Below, one piece after another: positions 1 through 11,556 of a stretch of 64,000 nt of DNA. Source of the DNA: Pseudeuparius sepicola (Eukaryota > Arthropoda > Insecta > Coleoptera > Anthribidae); the NCBI GenBank assembly GCA_963920635.1, contig OY987307.1, positions 22,335,735 to 22,399,734 of the forward strand, read 5' to 3'. Each line of letters begins with the position of its first letter. Position 1 is the stretch's first letter. Position numbers and translations under genes: made by a program. Under the pieces are notes generated by a model. That model was given only the letters and a program-made list of their open reading frames with translations, was not told where the DNA came from and did not search any database.

Positions 1-3000
1 CGCCGCACACATTGCACACGTGGACGGCGCGGCCCTGGTTTAACTAGCATCTTAAAATCCACTTTTCATGCTTTCAAGTCAGCGTTATGGCGCCCATCGA
101 ATGTTGGCGTTTTTTGGCGCCCCTTCGCACCTGGCGCCCGTGTGCGCCGCACACATTGCACACGTGGACGGCGCGGCCCTGGTTTAACTAGCATCTTAAA
201 ATCCACTTTTCATGCTTTCAAGTCAGCGTTATGGCGCCCATCGAATGTTGGCGTTTTTTGGCGCCCCTTCGCACCTGGCGCCTGTGTGCGCCGCACACAT
301 TGCACACGTGGACGGCGCGGCCCTGGTTTAACTAGCATCTTAAAATCCACTTTTCATGCTTTCAAGTCAGCGTTATGGCGCCCATCGAATGTTGGCGTTT
401 TTTGGCGCCCCTTCGCACCTGGCGCCTGTGTGCGCCGCACACATTGCACACGTGGACGGCGCGGCCCTGGTTTAACTAGCATCTTAAAATCCACTTTTCA
501 TGCTTTCAAGTCAGCGTTATGGCGCCCATCGAATGTTGGCGTTTTTTGGCGCCCCTTCGCACCTGGCGCCTGTGTGCGCCGCACACATTGCACACGTGGA
601 CGGCGCGGCCCTGGTTTAACTAGCATCTTAAAATCCACTTTTCATGCTTTCAAGTCAGCGTTATGGCGCCCATCGAATGTTGGCGTTTTTTGGCGCCCCT
701 TCGCACCTGGCGCCTGTGTGCGCCGCACACATTGCACACGTGGACGGCGCGGCCCTGGTTTAACTAGCATCTTAAAATCCACTTTTCATGCTTTCAAGTC
801 AGCGTTATGGCGCCCATCGAATGTTGGCGTTTTTTGGCGCCCCTTCGCACCTGGCGCCCGTGTGCGCCGCACACATTGCACACGTGGACGGCGCGGCCCT
901 GGTTTAACTAGCATCTTAAAATCCACTTTTCATGCTTTCAAGTCAGCGTTATGGCGCCCATCGAATGTTGGCGTTTTTTGGCGCCCCTTCGCACCTGGCG
1001 CCCGTGTGCGCCGCACACATTGCACACGTGGACGGCGCGGCCCTGGTTTAACTAGCATCTTAAAATCCACTTTTCATGCTTTCAAGTCAGCGTTATGGCG
1101 CCCATCGAATGTTGGCGTTTTTTGGCGCCCCTTCGCACCTGGCGCCCGTGTGCGCCGCACACATTGCACACGTGGACGGCGCGGCCCTGGTTTAACTAGC
1201 ATCTTAAAATCCACTTTTCATGCTTTCAAGTCAGCGTTATGGCGCCCATCGAATGTTGGCGTTTTTTGGCGCCCCTTCGCACCTGGCGCCTGTGTGCGCC
1301 GCACACATTGCACACGTGGACGGCGCGGCCCTGGTTTAACTAGCATCTTAAAATCCACTTTTCATGCTTTCAAGTCAGCGTTATGGCGCCCATCGAATGT
1401 TGGCGTTTTTTGGCGCCCCTTCGCACCTGGCGCCCGTGTGCGCCGCACACATTGCACACGTGGACGGCGCGGCCCTGGTTTAACTAGCATCTTAAAATCC
1501 ACTTTTCATGCTTTCAAGTCAGCGTTATGGCGCCCATCGAATGTTGGCGTTTTTTGGCGCCCCTTCGCACCTGGCGCCCGTGTGCGCCGCACACATTGCA
1601 CACGTGGACGGCGCGGCCCTGGTTTAACTAGCATCTTAAAATCCACTTTTCATGCTTTCAAGTCAGCGTTATGGCGCCCATCGAATGTTGGCGTTTTTTG
1701 GCGCCCCTTCGCACCTGGCGCCCGTGTGCGCCGCACACATTGCACACGTGGACGGCGCGGCCCTGGTTTAACTAGCATCTTAAAATCCACTTTTCATGCT
1801 TTCAAGTCAGCGTTATGGCGCCCATCGAATGTTGGCGTTTTTTGGCGCCCCTTCGCACCTGGCGCCTGTGTGCGCCGCACACATTGCACACGTGGACGGC
1901 GCGGCCCTGGTTTAACTAGCATCTTAAAATCCACTTTTCATGCTTTCAAGTCAGCGTTATGGCGCCCATCGAATGTTGGCGTTTTTTGGCGCCCCTTCGC
2001 ACCTGGCGCCTGTGTGCGCCGCACACATTGCACACGTGGACGGCGCGGCCCTGGTTTAACTAGCATCTTAAAATCCACTTTTCATGCTTTCAAGTCAGCG
2101 TTATGGCGCCCATCGAATGTTGGCGTTTTTTGGCGCCCCTTCGCACCTGGCGCCTGTGTGCGCCGCACACATTGCACACGTGGACGGCGCGGCCCTGGTT
2201 TAACTAGCATCTTAAAATCCACTTTTCATGCTTTCAAGTCAGCGTTATGGCGCCCATCGAATGTTGGCGTTTTTTGGCGCCCCTTCGCACCTGGCGCCCG
2301 TGTGCGCCGCACACATTGCACACGTGGACGGCGCGGCCCTGGTTTAACTAGCATCTTAAAATCCACTTTTCATGCTTTCAAGTCAGCGTTATGGCGCCCA
2401 TCGAATGTTGGCGTTTTTTGGCGCCCCTTCGCACCTGGCGCCCGTGTGCGCCGCACACATTGCACACGTGGACGGCGCGGCCCTGGTTTAACTAGCATCT
2501 TAAAATCCACTTTTCATGCTTTCAAGTCAGCGTTATGGCGCCCATCGAATGTTGGCGTTTTTTGGCGCCCCTTCGCACCTGGCGCCCGTGTGCGCCGCAC
2601 ACATTGCACACGTGGACGGCGCGGCCCTGGTTTAACTAGCATCTTAAAATCCACTTTTCATGCTTTCAAGTCAGCGTTATGGCGCCCATCGAATGTTGGC
2701 GTTTTTTGGCGCCCCTTCGCACCTGGCGCCTGTGTGCGCCGCACACATTGCACACGTGGACGGCGCGGCCCTGGTTTAACTAGCATCTTAAAATCCACTT
2801 TTCATGCTTTCAAGTCAGCGTTATGGCGCCCATCGAATGTTGGCGTTTTTTGGCGCCCCTTCGCACCTGGCGCCTGTGTGCGCCGCACACATTGCACACG
2901 TGGACGGCGCGGCCCTGGTTTAACTAGCATCTTAAAATCCACTTTTCATGCTTTCAAGTCAGCGTTATGGCGCCCATCGAATGTTGGCGTTTTTTGGCGC

Positions 3001-3781
3001 CCCTTCGCACCTGGCGCCTGTGTGCGCCGCACACATTGCACACGTGGACGGCGCGGCCCTGGTTTAACTAGCATCTTAAAATCCACTTTTCATGCTTTCA
3101 AGTCAGCGTTATGGCGCCCATCGAATGTTGGCGTTTTTTGGCGCCCCTTCGCACCTGGCGCCTGTGTGCGCCGCACACATTGCACACGTGGACGGCGCGG
3201 CCCTGGTTTAACTAGCATCTTAAAATCCACTTTTCATGCTTTCAAGTCAGCGTTATGGCGCCCATCGAATGTTGGCGTTTTTTGGCGCCCCTTCGCACCT
3301 GGCGCCTGTGTGCGCCGCACACATTGCACACGTGGACGGCGCGGCCCTGGTTTAACTAGCATCTTAAAATCCACTTTTCATGCTTTCAAGTCAGCGTTAT
3401 GGCGCCCATCGAATGTTGGCGTTTTTTGGCGCCCCTTCGCACCTGGCGCCTGTGTGCGCCGCACACATTGCACACGTGGACGGCGCGGCCCTGGTTTAAC
3501 TAGCATCTTAAAATCCACTTTTCATGCTTTCAAGTCAGCGTTATGGCGCCCATCGAATGTTGGCGTTTTTTGGCGCCCCTTCGCACCTGGCGCCTGTGTG
3601 CGCCGCACACATTGCACACGTGGACGGCGCGGCCCTGGTTTAACTAGCATCTTAAAATCCACTTTTCATGCTTTCAAGTCAGCGTTATGGCGCCCATCGA
3701 ATGTTGGCGTTTTTTGGCGCCCCTTCGCACCTGGCGCCTGTGTGCGCCGCACACATTGCACACGTGGACGGCGCGGCCCTG
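1..3781. repeat. 144-bp satellite array, about 26 tandem units
   Basis: The same 144-bp unit repeats head to tail from base 1 (the array runs off the window) to 3781, where it breaks off 37 bp into unit 27. Units look identical by eye except for one C/T site at unit position 140, in the context GGCGCC(C/T)GTGTG. The unit is GC- and CpG-rich, with three GGCGCC palindromes and a CACACGTG stretch, unlike the AT-rich DNA after it. Because 144 is divisible by 3 and one frame has no stop, a 1230-residue frame runs through the array. It has no ATG start, is a pure 48-residue repeat and stops just past the array, so I do not call it a gene. Very low divergence implies recent amplification or strong homogenisation. 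Confidence 0.97.
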
Positions 3782-5135
3782 TAAATAGTCCCGAGCACAG
3801 TGTCCTTTTTTCACCATTATTACAAAAGTCGTAAAAATGGTATTAGGGGCTTCATTTTAACCAGTCTACCACACTGTAAAATTTTCCGAGTGCAGATGGG
3901 CGCTTTCCCGCACGCACACCACCTAAACCTGTCATTCTAGCGCGGTTACGATTTTTTATTACAAAACTGCAATTTTTATGTTAATTAATAGATTATGCGT
4001 TAAAACAAAAGACAATTTGTTTGTCCGAAAAAAATGAGGGCGCAATCGTCGAGTATTGTTTTTTTATTGCACAACACCTAATTTGTTAATTTAAATTGCT
4101 CATAATTGCCTAAAGAATATAGTCGATAACTTGTCCGACAAATTTTCAGCCTCGTTTCTTTAGTCCGATAACCTGAACATGTCAGTTAAGGCAGGTTACG
4201 TTTTGCGATTACAAAATTTCGTACAAAAATCACACATGATAGGTTGGTACGTTCTTGAACCAAATATAGCACTGTCCGACAAAAATAGTGGATCAGATTG
4301 CTAGTCCGACAAAAAAAGGTTAAAACGATGCATCCTTAATCGAATTTTTGGACTAAGAATTTGTTTCATCCAATTAGATGTAAGCTCGTATGTAAGCGAG
4401 AGACACTCCTGCATTATATGCCAACCTGGAAAACATAGGCGAATATCGCAAAAACAATAAGAGATTACCCTATAATGTTATATTTCTTTGAAAAGGTCAT
4501 TTTAAGAGCTATCTAACGACATTTTAGTCTACACAAAAATCACAATTTCAAAAAATATATTTTTTTAATTCCTCTTAAACTAGAATGAGCAGATTTTATT
4601 GTTTTTCGTCCTTAATATAAAAAATGCAAATATTTTTTTATTAAATATTAAATTAATATAAAAACAGTCTTTTAATCTGGTCTAACACCCACTATGTCAA
4701 ATCAGACGCTAGATTTGGATTGACCGTAAAAATTGCATCATCCTGGTTTTTAGCTGGCATTTTTGTCTCAAAAACTCACGAAATAAACATATTAAGAATA
4801 CAGACACCGTGCTTTCAATAAGAAAAGGAAGTTCCCGCAAATGTACGCATACAACAAAAACGCCAAAACTAAAATGTTTGAGGATAATAATCCATCGGTA
4901 AGTAATTTAAATTAACTTTTGAGGCCATGCACCAAAGTGGCATATGCGAATGTGTAGGTAGCTACTTCTTGATAATTGGAAATATAGAATTGGAATTGAA
5001 GTATTATCAAGGATTCCTGAACTTAAAGAGAATTTCTGCCTTGATTAGTTTGTCGAAACAACTCGAATGTGCGCGCCACTGTAATAAAAACGCAAACGGC
5101 ATTCTTCTGGGGTTCTTTATTCAAAGTTTATTTCT
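3782..5135. other. AT-rich stretch without a recognisable gene
   Basis: No conserved coding frame is visible. The only structure I see is a short motif, GTCCGA followed by CA or A-runs, at about 4022, 4132, 4162, 4273 and 4303. A 73-codon frame at 4927-5148 has no family resemblance and no splice context worth calling. Confidence 0.5.
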
Positions 5136-5289
5136 GTCATTAGTCTAGAATCCGACTTTTATTTTAAATAGGTTGTCGGCATTGCCAAATTGTGATTTAT
5201 GCGAATACTGGGGTTGGTGTTATAAAAAAATATTCCTCCATATATCATCGTACGCGTCAGGGTGCCTCGTTAAATACGGTGGACCCGTC

Positions 5290-5565
5290 TCCTTCCATTG
5301 ATTCCGCTTTCGATCCTCCGGGCTCTCCCCCCGCCTCCCGGAGTCGCGGACGCTCACGTGTTTCGCCCCGGAGCGTGCGATTATTCCGTTACGGTGTGTG
5401 AGACGCGCCGGGCCGGGCCCGGAGTCCGGATTCCCGGAATCCGCCGACGAAGCCACGAAAGTTTCCGGACGGTAAATTTTCTAATACAAGGACTGCTAGT
5501 GTCGGTGGCGTTAAATGGTTTGGTGGTGGTGAAGTGTCACTTTGTTGTCCGAGGAGTTGCAGCAA
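5290..5565 (+). promoter_or_regulatory. GC-rich promoter/5'UTR-like block, copy 1
   Basis: A CpG-rich island of about 200 bp (5300-5480) stands out from the AT-rich surroundings and precedes an ATG exon. It contains a possible donor after TTCCGGACG (5473/5474, GTAAAT) and a possible acceptor just before the ATG (GTTGCAG, 5557-5563), so the block could be a non-coding first exon plus a short intron. The block recurs 2514 bp downstream with only scattered substitutions. The promoter role is inferred from composition and position; no TATA or initiator element is convincing. Confidence 0.5.
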
Positions 5566-5622
5566 ATGTCGCAGAAGGGCCAGAAGCAAGTGAAGATCAT
5601 TACACATGCTGTAGAGATAAAG
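5566..5622 (+). CDS. Putative start exon, 19 codons, copy 1
   Basis: ATG at 5566 opens a 19-codon frame reading MSQKGQKQVKIITHAVEIK. It ends exactly at a consensus splice donor (AAG|GTAAAA, intron from 5623), leaving phase 0. The peptide is Lys/Gln-rich and I do not recognise the family. Support for coding comes from the second copy at 8080-8136: it keeps the ATG, all 19 residues (the one change, GTA to GTT, is synonymous) and a donor. The longer overlapping frame at 5298-5672 is not preserved in copy 2, so I reject it. No partner exon is obvious nearby; the phase-0 exon at 62215 is a distant candidate. It could also be a dead duplicate of a first exon located elsewhere. Confidence 0.5.
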
Positions 5623-5754
5623 GTAAAACTAGTAGAAATAATCATCGATGGGACCGCCATCCAACAATTTAGAGTGTTAAATGTAATACTTATAAACTAA
5701 CGAATCATCCTTACAAATCTCTGTGACGTTCTAGTTTCTAGCAAATTAAGTATT

Positions 5755-6774
5755 CAGGGTGAGCCATTAATGGTACATAGAGCAACTGTAAATATGTTGT
5801 GCCAATATTACGAGTGAGCTTTACATCTACCGGTCAAATCTCAATAGTTACTGATGTACATATTATGGCCTTGAATTTTTTTAATTGAATTATCCCTATA
5901 TTTCCCAAAGTCATCAAAATCAAGCTGCTGAACTTAAATATGACACTGCTGACTTTGTGGAGATGTCAATTTCTACATATCTCACAGAGAGCGCCACTTG
6001 CGCTGTTTTTTGTTCGTGCTTTTACTCGTAACTTTCTTGAAGTTATTTGTCTGGTCTTGCGGGTGGATTAGTTTGGTGCATTTTTTAGATTTTTAACAAA
6101 ATCGTATACTTGTTTCATAACAATAAAACTTACAACTTAACTAAAAAATTTGAAAAATATAATTTTCTCCTATCGCTTTCAAATTTTACAGATTACTTAT
6201 TGTACTAAGTATTTAAAGTGAACCTTATGAACAACCTACAATAAATTTTTTGCTTTGTTGTTTTACCCAATTCATCTGTGACATTTAATTGCGGTATACC
6301 TATGTGAAAATTCTATTTTTCGAATTTTGGAGTTAGCAGCTTTTTTGGGGCACATTTTGTCAATTTCAACGCAAACGGTTGATTTTGTGGCTATGAAGCA
6401 AGTATACACCTTTGTTGAGAAGATTTACTAAAATGATGAACCTGCAGGGCCAAAAGGATATCCTCAAAAAAAAAAAACAAATAAAAGCACGATCCAAAAA
6501 AGCTCAAGTGACGCCCTTTGTGAGTATACGTAGAAATTAACATCTTCAGCTCATTCTCCACCACAAAAAACACACCGGTGTTAAATTTCAGTTTAGCACC
6601 TTGATTATTTTGGGAAATTAAGCCGTAATTCAATTTAAAAAAGAACATCAACGCTCGGTATATCAGTAACCATCGAGATTTAACCGGTAGTTAATAAGCT
6701 TTAGTCGAAATATTTTGGCACAAAATTAAAATTTACGCAATTGCTCTATGAACCATTATTAATGGGACACCCTG
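5755..6774. mobile_element. Mariner-type non-autonomous element, about 1.0 kb
   Basis: The ends form an imperfect terminal inverted repeat of about 30 bp: CAGGGTGAGCCATTAATG at the left, and CATTATTAATGGGACACCCTG at the right. A TA follows the right end, while the left flank reads TT, so one copy of the TA duplication seems mutated. Internal sequence (5925-6100 and 6300-6400) is related to 9040-9290 and 44473-44725, so this is a repeated family. No transposase is encoded. Minus-strand frames such as 6391-6651 are AT-rich chance frames. Confidence 0.65.
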
Positions 6775-7734
6775 TATAGCAACCAATGTAAAATCATAAA
6801 TTACTACTGAACCATCTAATTAGGTACACCCATTAATTAATTTTTAGCAATTACACCCAACTATAGGAAAATTTAATCTCATAGATATATTATGTACGAG
6901 GATCCGACACAATATTTATTATACTTCGTAATTAGATACCTACTGTTACATTTATACTGTAATATACAGAGTGACTCACTTAATAATGACACAACCTTAT
7001 AACTTCTTTAATTTTTAACCGACCAGAACGAAATTTTTACCAAAGGTAGATGGCATTGTTTCCTACTTATTTGCAAAAAAACTAGTAGAGGCTAAAAATC
7101 CGAAAGTAATATTAGGCATTTTTTCTTCAAAGAAATTTACTAAAAAAAGGTGTTCAGAATTGATCCAGAACCCTAAATTCTAAATTTTGTCAATATCAAA
7201 AAATATAAAATAAAAAAGGCAATTTAATAATTTAAAATAAAAAAAGGCAATTTAATAATTTATTGTGTTTAGAAAAGTGTGCCATGGAAGTTTTAAAGGT
7301 TATGAATGACCAATAGACATGACAGCAAACAACTTGTATACAGTGTCTTTAATTAATTATATTAAAAATATTTCAAAAATGCAAAAATATATAGGGTGTT
7401 CCATTTTAAAAATATAAATTTGGTTTTTCGCGCATTTGTGAGACACCATGTATAAAATTTTTTACTATCCTGGAAGAATGCATAAAATACCCTACAACTT
7501 TTATCTAAAACTTTTTTATTAGATATAAAAAATTTAAAAGTTGTGCATGGGTAACGGGAAGCTTAGCAAAAATTATGATAGGTCGGAGTTTTCAAGACTT
7601 GGTAGATACTTTATAGAAACAGGCTTTATTACCAAACGTACTGTATCATTTCTGTCGTTAGTCTCTGAACGTAGACGTTAAATCCTTAATAATGAACCCT
7701 CCCACTTTTACTTTATTGGTTGCCGGCATTGCCA
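6775..7734. other. AT-rich spacer with decayed mobile-element ends
   Basis: No gene is visible. Isolated fragments of mariner-type termini occur at about 6967 (CAGAGTGACTCACTTAATAA) and 7394 (GGGTGTTCCATTTTA). A direct duplication of about 25 bp, AAAATAAAAAAGGCAATTTAATAATTTA in consensus, lies at 7207-7262. Similarity to the copy-1 promoter block starts at about 7649. Confidence 0.45.
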
Positions 7735-7804
7735 AATTGTGATTTATGTTGAGTCGGTATTATAAAAAAAAACTTCCATATTTCATCGTCCGCGTCAGTG
7801 TCGT

Positions 7805-8079
7805 CTCCCCATTGATTCCGCTTTCGATCCTCCGGGCTCTCCCCCCGCCTCCCGGAGCCGCGGACGCTCACGTGTTTCGCCCCGGAGCGTGCGATTATTC
7901 CGTTACGGTGTGTGAGACGCGCCGGGCCGGGCCCGGAGTCCGGATTCCCGGAGTCCGCTGACGAAGCCACGAAAGTTTCCGGACGGTAAATTGTCTAATA
8001 CAAAGATTGATAGTGTCGGTGGCATTAAATGGTTTGATGGTGGTAAATTGTCAGTTTGTTGTCCCGGGAGTTGCAGCAA
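7805..8079 (+). promoter_or_regulatory. GC-rich promoter/5'UTR-like block, copy 2
   Basis: This is a near-identical second copy of the 5290-5565 block, including the CpG-rich core, the possible GGACG|GTAAAT donor and the GTTGCAG acceptor-like site before the ATG. Upstream similarity extends to about 7720 (GTTGCCGGCATTGCCAAATT), with small insertions and deletions between copies. It may be an alternative promoter or a non-functional duplicate. Confidence 0.45.
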
Positions 8080-8136
8080 ATGTCGCAGAAGGGCCAGAAG
8101 CAAGTGAAGATCATTACACATGCTGTTGAGATAAAG
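8080..8136 (+). CDS. Putative start exon, 19 codons, copy 2
   Basis: ATG at 8080 and the same 19-residue reading as 5566-5622, followed by a splice donor (AAG|GTATAAG, intron from 8137) in phase 0. The only coding difference from copy 1 is a synonymous third-position change, and both donors remain usable although the intron sequences differ after about 20 bp. That pattern suggests purifying constraint on the exon or a recent duplication. The family is not recognised. If both promoters work they would give transcripts with an identical N-terminus. Confidence 0.5.
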
Positions 8137-8769
8137 GTATAAGAGTAGTAGAAATAATCACATGTTCAAAAATCATGAAACTTTAGTGCCGAAGGACACA
8201 TATTTTATTGGAAAAAAAGAAATTTTGTTGGCAATATAATATTGCTCTACCTAGATCGAGCACGATACCGTACGGCTTGACCTGAGAAAAATAATAATCT
8301 TTGAATCTCGAATTCAAATTCAAAAACAAAGGTTATGCGATTTTTCACCGTCTCGGTGGAGACGATCGTAGCGTCTTGAAATATTTGGAGTTCATTAGTA
8401 GTAGTAAATTACTATTAATTAATTATGTGTATTATATTTATAATTATACAGTGTGTCTACTTTTAAGTGTATACAAATCGATAAAAAAGTTATTTTGTGA
8501 GATATTTTCAAAAATTTTTTGTTAGAAAGGTCTTCAAAAAACGCTCCTTTTGACGTTATTTCTTTTGTCAAAATGCAAATCCAGGAACGGCTACATTTTT
8601 TTAAAACTTCCATTTTTACGAAAACCATTTAGCGATTTTTTTATAAGAATAGGAAATTTAAAGGCATCTGGCGAGTCAAATGTGTCATGAATTCCCCCTC
8701 AAAACAGTTGAATAGTCAACAGGACTACTCAAAGTTTTGGTATGCGATTCAATACATATAGTTTATATA
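8137..8769. other. AT-rich intron-like spacer
   Basis: Nothing beyond AT-rich sequence is recognisable. The frames at 8301-8525 (plus) and 8419-8628 (minus) overlap on opposite strands and look like chance frames. Confidence 0.4.
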
Positions 8770-9275
8770 CAGGATGTCCCAAAACGCCCGTTACACTTGC
8801 CCCAAAACACCTGTTAACTCTAACCTTAATATAAAATTTTCGCCTGCCGCTTTTAAATGCTACAGATCAATTGTACAGTCAAAATGATGAAAAAATGCCA
8901 AATGGACATTGGTCCAACCACTAGCTTTCTTGAAATAGGGTGTCGAAATTTCGTCAAATTCAAGTCTTTCCATTTTGAAAGCGAATAATTTTCACTTTAA
9001 ATGGTACAGTTGATATGTAACATTTGAGAGCCTGGTTGGTGAAAATTTTATGTTTCGAAATGTTGGAGTTAACAGGTGTTTTGGGGCACGTTTTGTGAAG
9101 CAAACGGTTGAGTTTTATCGCCCTCTGCAAGATACGTAGAAATTGATTTTAGCTAAATTCAGCTTATATTCTCCATCCCCAAAAACACTGCAGTGCCAAA
9201 TTTCAGTTCAATAGCTTGATTGTTTTGGGAGATATTGTCATAATTGAACTTCCAAAACAAAACTACAATGCCCTG
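8770..9275. mobile_element. TA-flanked mariner-type relic
   Basis: It begins CAGGATGTCCC after TA (8768-8769) and ends CCCTG before TA (9276-9277), but the two ends are otherwise only weakly complementary. Internal sequence at 9040-9150 (GTGAAAATTTTATGTTTCGA and onward) matches the right half of the 5755-6774 element, and is the inverse of 44640-44725. It is therefore a decayed or recombined member of that family. No protein is encoded. Confidence 0.5.
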
Positions 9276-9302
9276 TATCTTATAAACGAAGAACTTTAGG
9301 GC

Positions 9303-10312
9303 CAGGGACCCTTTAAAGTGTCAAAAAAAAGGTCCAAAAACAGCTACGATATGAATAAGATATATTGCAAAAGAAAAACACTGAAATATTATATTCTACA
9401 AAACAAAGAAATGTTTGTAAATATCAGGGACCCTTCAAAGGATGGAGAATTTATGAATATAACAGGTACTTTGATTGTTAGTAAAAATTAATAATGATTT
9501 CTAAAAATTAGGCTTGACAATGTTCTGTCAACAAACACAGAATATGGCAAGTGCCAAATGAATCAAATTTATTTTATATTTGAATTTGGTTTCCTGCAAT
9601 TAAGTCAGTGCCGATTTTGCTTATTTGAGAATTTGTCGCTATTGCACCTTGTTACCAAGGTTCCTGAATCCATTTGTAATAATATGTGTACTTGAACTTT
9701 CTTCCCTTGTTGAATGTATCTACCCAAAGAACTTTCACAGATTTCGGGATGGACTAATAAGATTACGTCTTGTACTTAGTTATAATCATGTAGTTTTTCT
9801 CGGTGCTCATTTTTCTAATTTTATTTCTCTTCCAAGGTACCTCACAAACGTAAAATAAGCTTATAGCTGTAGATAAAAACTGTTTTAAAAAAGATCTGAC
9901 TGAAGCTACCTGCTTAATAATTTAAAATTTTCGAAATACGATTTATTTCGAACTACCTACTTATACGTAATGCTCACGTAATGGGAATTGTAGGATTACT
10001 AAAGGTGAGACAAGAAAAATCTGGTTGCAATTATTGGGACTATTACAGGCGGCCGCATTACCTTTAATTGACTATCTGGAAGTTAGAAAACTTAAAAATT
10101 GTGAACTATGATGGGAAATATTTTGCCTCCTTCAGAATCTATGGCACTGGCATATCACATAAAACCTGATGGCAGTTGGACACTGACATATAACATAACC
10201 TTGTACCAGCCCACTTATGTGGTCTCCTTGGAGATATACAAAAAACAAGGCTTCACTTTTCCTATGCGATAGACTGTGACATGCTGGGTCCCCTTATTTT
10301 AAAGAGTCCCTG
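9303..10312. mobile_element. hAT-like non-autonomous element, copy 1, 8-bp duplication
   Basis: Its termini CAGGGACCCTTTAAAG / TTTTAAAGAGTCCCTG form an inverted repeat and are flanked by a perfect 8-bp direct duplication, TTTAGGGC (9295-9302 and 10313-10320). Eight-base duplications are the hAT signature. The left 120 bp is unlike other copies, and a second CAGGGACCC terminus appears internally at 9425. This copy therefore looks like an element with a duplicated or replaced left end. Orientation is opposite to the 34295 and 36906 copies. The 77-codon frame at 9625-9858 reads element body shared by every copy, has no transposase similarity and is not called. Confidence 0.8.
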
Positions 10313-10550
10313 TTTAGGGCCTGTGTTTATACAAGCAACCTTCCTTATAATGAGTTTTTATGCAAAATGTCAAAGTCCTGATCAAAAACCCTGGGACACC
10401 CTGTAAAGTATATGTACTGATAAGAAACAAAACTGCGTATTTCAGAAACTGTTGGAGCTGAAGGAAGCTTTAAATTCGTCTACCATGTTGCGTGGTATCC
10501 ACATATTGGCAGATGCCATATTCTACCGCTTGTTGACATACCTAAAATTG

Positions 10551-10725
10551 CCAAATCTAATTTTTAGAAGTCATTGAAACCATTATTCATTTTTACTGAC
10601 AATCAAGGTACCTGTTATATTTATATTCATATATTCTCCAAATCATTGGAATGTGAAATGAATAGGCCTCCCTTTGGAAGCTATGTAACTAATGCTGGAT
10701 CCCCTTATTTCAAGGGCCGCTGGTG
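10551..10725. mobile_element. Fragment of the hAT-like family
   Basis: Bases 10551-10725 match the last 170 bp of the 34295-35327 copy (the AATTTTTAGAAGTCATTG region, then GCTGGATCCCCTTATTTCAA). The terminal bases have decayed. The rest of the copy is missing. Confidence 0.6.
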
Positions 10726-10728
10726 ATA

Positions 10729-10923
10729 GTTATCTCTTTTAAAAGTAAAGAAAACCACAATTCTTAGTGTTATTTTCTTATAATTAAAAAATATATATTA
10801 AGCTGTGCTTTGTGGTGTCTATTTTTTGCAAAACAATCAAGTTTCAGAAAAAAATTTGCAAAAAGCATAGGCGTACTAATAACACTAAAAATAATTATTT
10901 TGTACGACTTTTAAAGAGATAAC
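10729..10923. mobile_element. Short palindromic miniature element
   Basis: GTTATCTCTTTTAAAA at the left mirrors TTTTAAAGAGATAAC at the right, and internal blocks (AGTGTTATTTTC / TAACACTAAAAATAA) also pair. This gives a foldback unit of about 195 bp. No clear target duplication is seen and no coding capacity exists. Confidence 0.5.
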
Positions 10924-11556
10924 AAATCACTTAAAATTCGCTACCTTTTCGAAACGTCAGTTGTTACACATCATCGTATTTAGAATGAAGAGTACATTTC
11001 AATTATTCACGAAAAAGTAGAGAGGCGCCATTCGAAGAAAAGGGGCTCAATTTTTAAAAAATTGTGTTTGTAGGATTGCATCTTCAAACTTCATTCTGCA
11101 ACTTTATTTGAAACAAAATCCAATAACTTATATAAGAGGATACTGGCGAGGAAGCATCAATTTCCGGGGATCTTTTCTTTGACCGCGGTTTGCCGTCGAT
11201 ACCCCAACAAATATAAAATTTCTTATTTCCGATATTATTGCCGCTGAAGTATAGCCGCTATCAATTTTGTTTTCCTTGCTGTCCTTTTTCTGTGACTTTG
11301 TGTTACGTTAAAAAACCTGCATGAGTTTCAGTTAGACAGCTTTACAAATTTGCAGCTGAAATCGCAGAGTTCCATAATGTTCTTTAAATATAACGAGTGT
11401 TCATTTAACTTTGACGTTGGAAATTCAAACGTATGTCTTTGATTAGGTTTCGATAATCTGCGATCTAACCTTTCGACGATTATTGTCAAAGTCAAAAAGT
11501 GTTATTGAAATTCAGGTGCGCATTTCGTTGTTTGAAATAATCTGCATTAGAATGCT
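10924..11556. other. Spacer; segment shared with the palindrome spacer
   Basis: No gene is recognised. The segment 11240-11275 (TTATTGCCGCTGAAGTATAG and following) is similar to 15366-15400, which immediately precedes the FLYWCH-like exon remnant. It may be a decayed copy of the same intron or exon flank. Confidence 0.4.

Noticed and set aside
1..3781. CRISPR-like array
   Set aside because: Units are contiguous identical repeats with no variable spacers, in a eukaryotic context. It is a satellite.
142..3834. 1230-residue open frame through the satellite
   Set aside because: It arises because the 144-bp unit is a multiple of three and lacks a stop in one frame. It has no ATG start and perfect 48-residue periodicity, and it ends just past the array.
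5298..5672. 124-residue frame over the GC-rich block, copy 1
   Set aside because: The frame is broken by a stop in copy 2 (7961), while the 19-codon ATG frame is kept, so the long frame is a by-product of high GC.
9625..9858. Frame recurring in hAT-like copies (also 37363-37617, minus)
   Set aside because: Repeated only because the element body repeats; no transposase motif, and the frame is disrupted in other copies.
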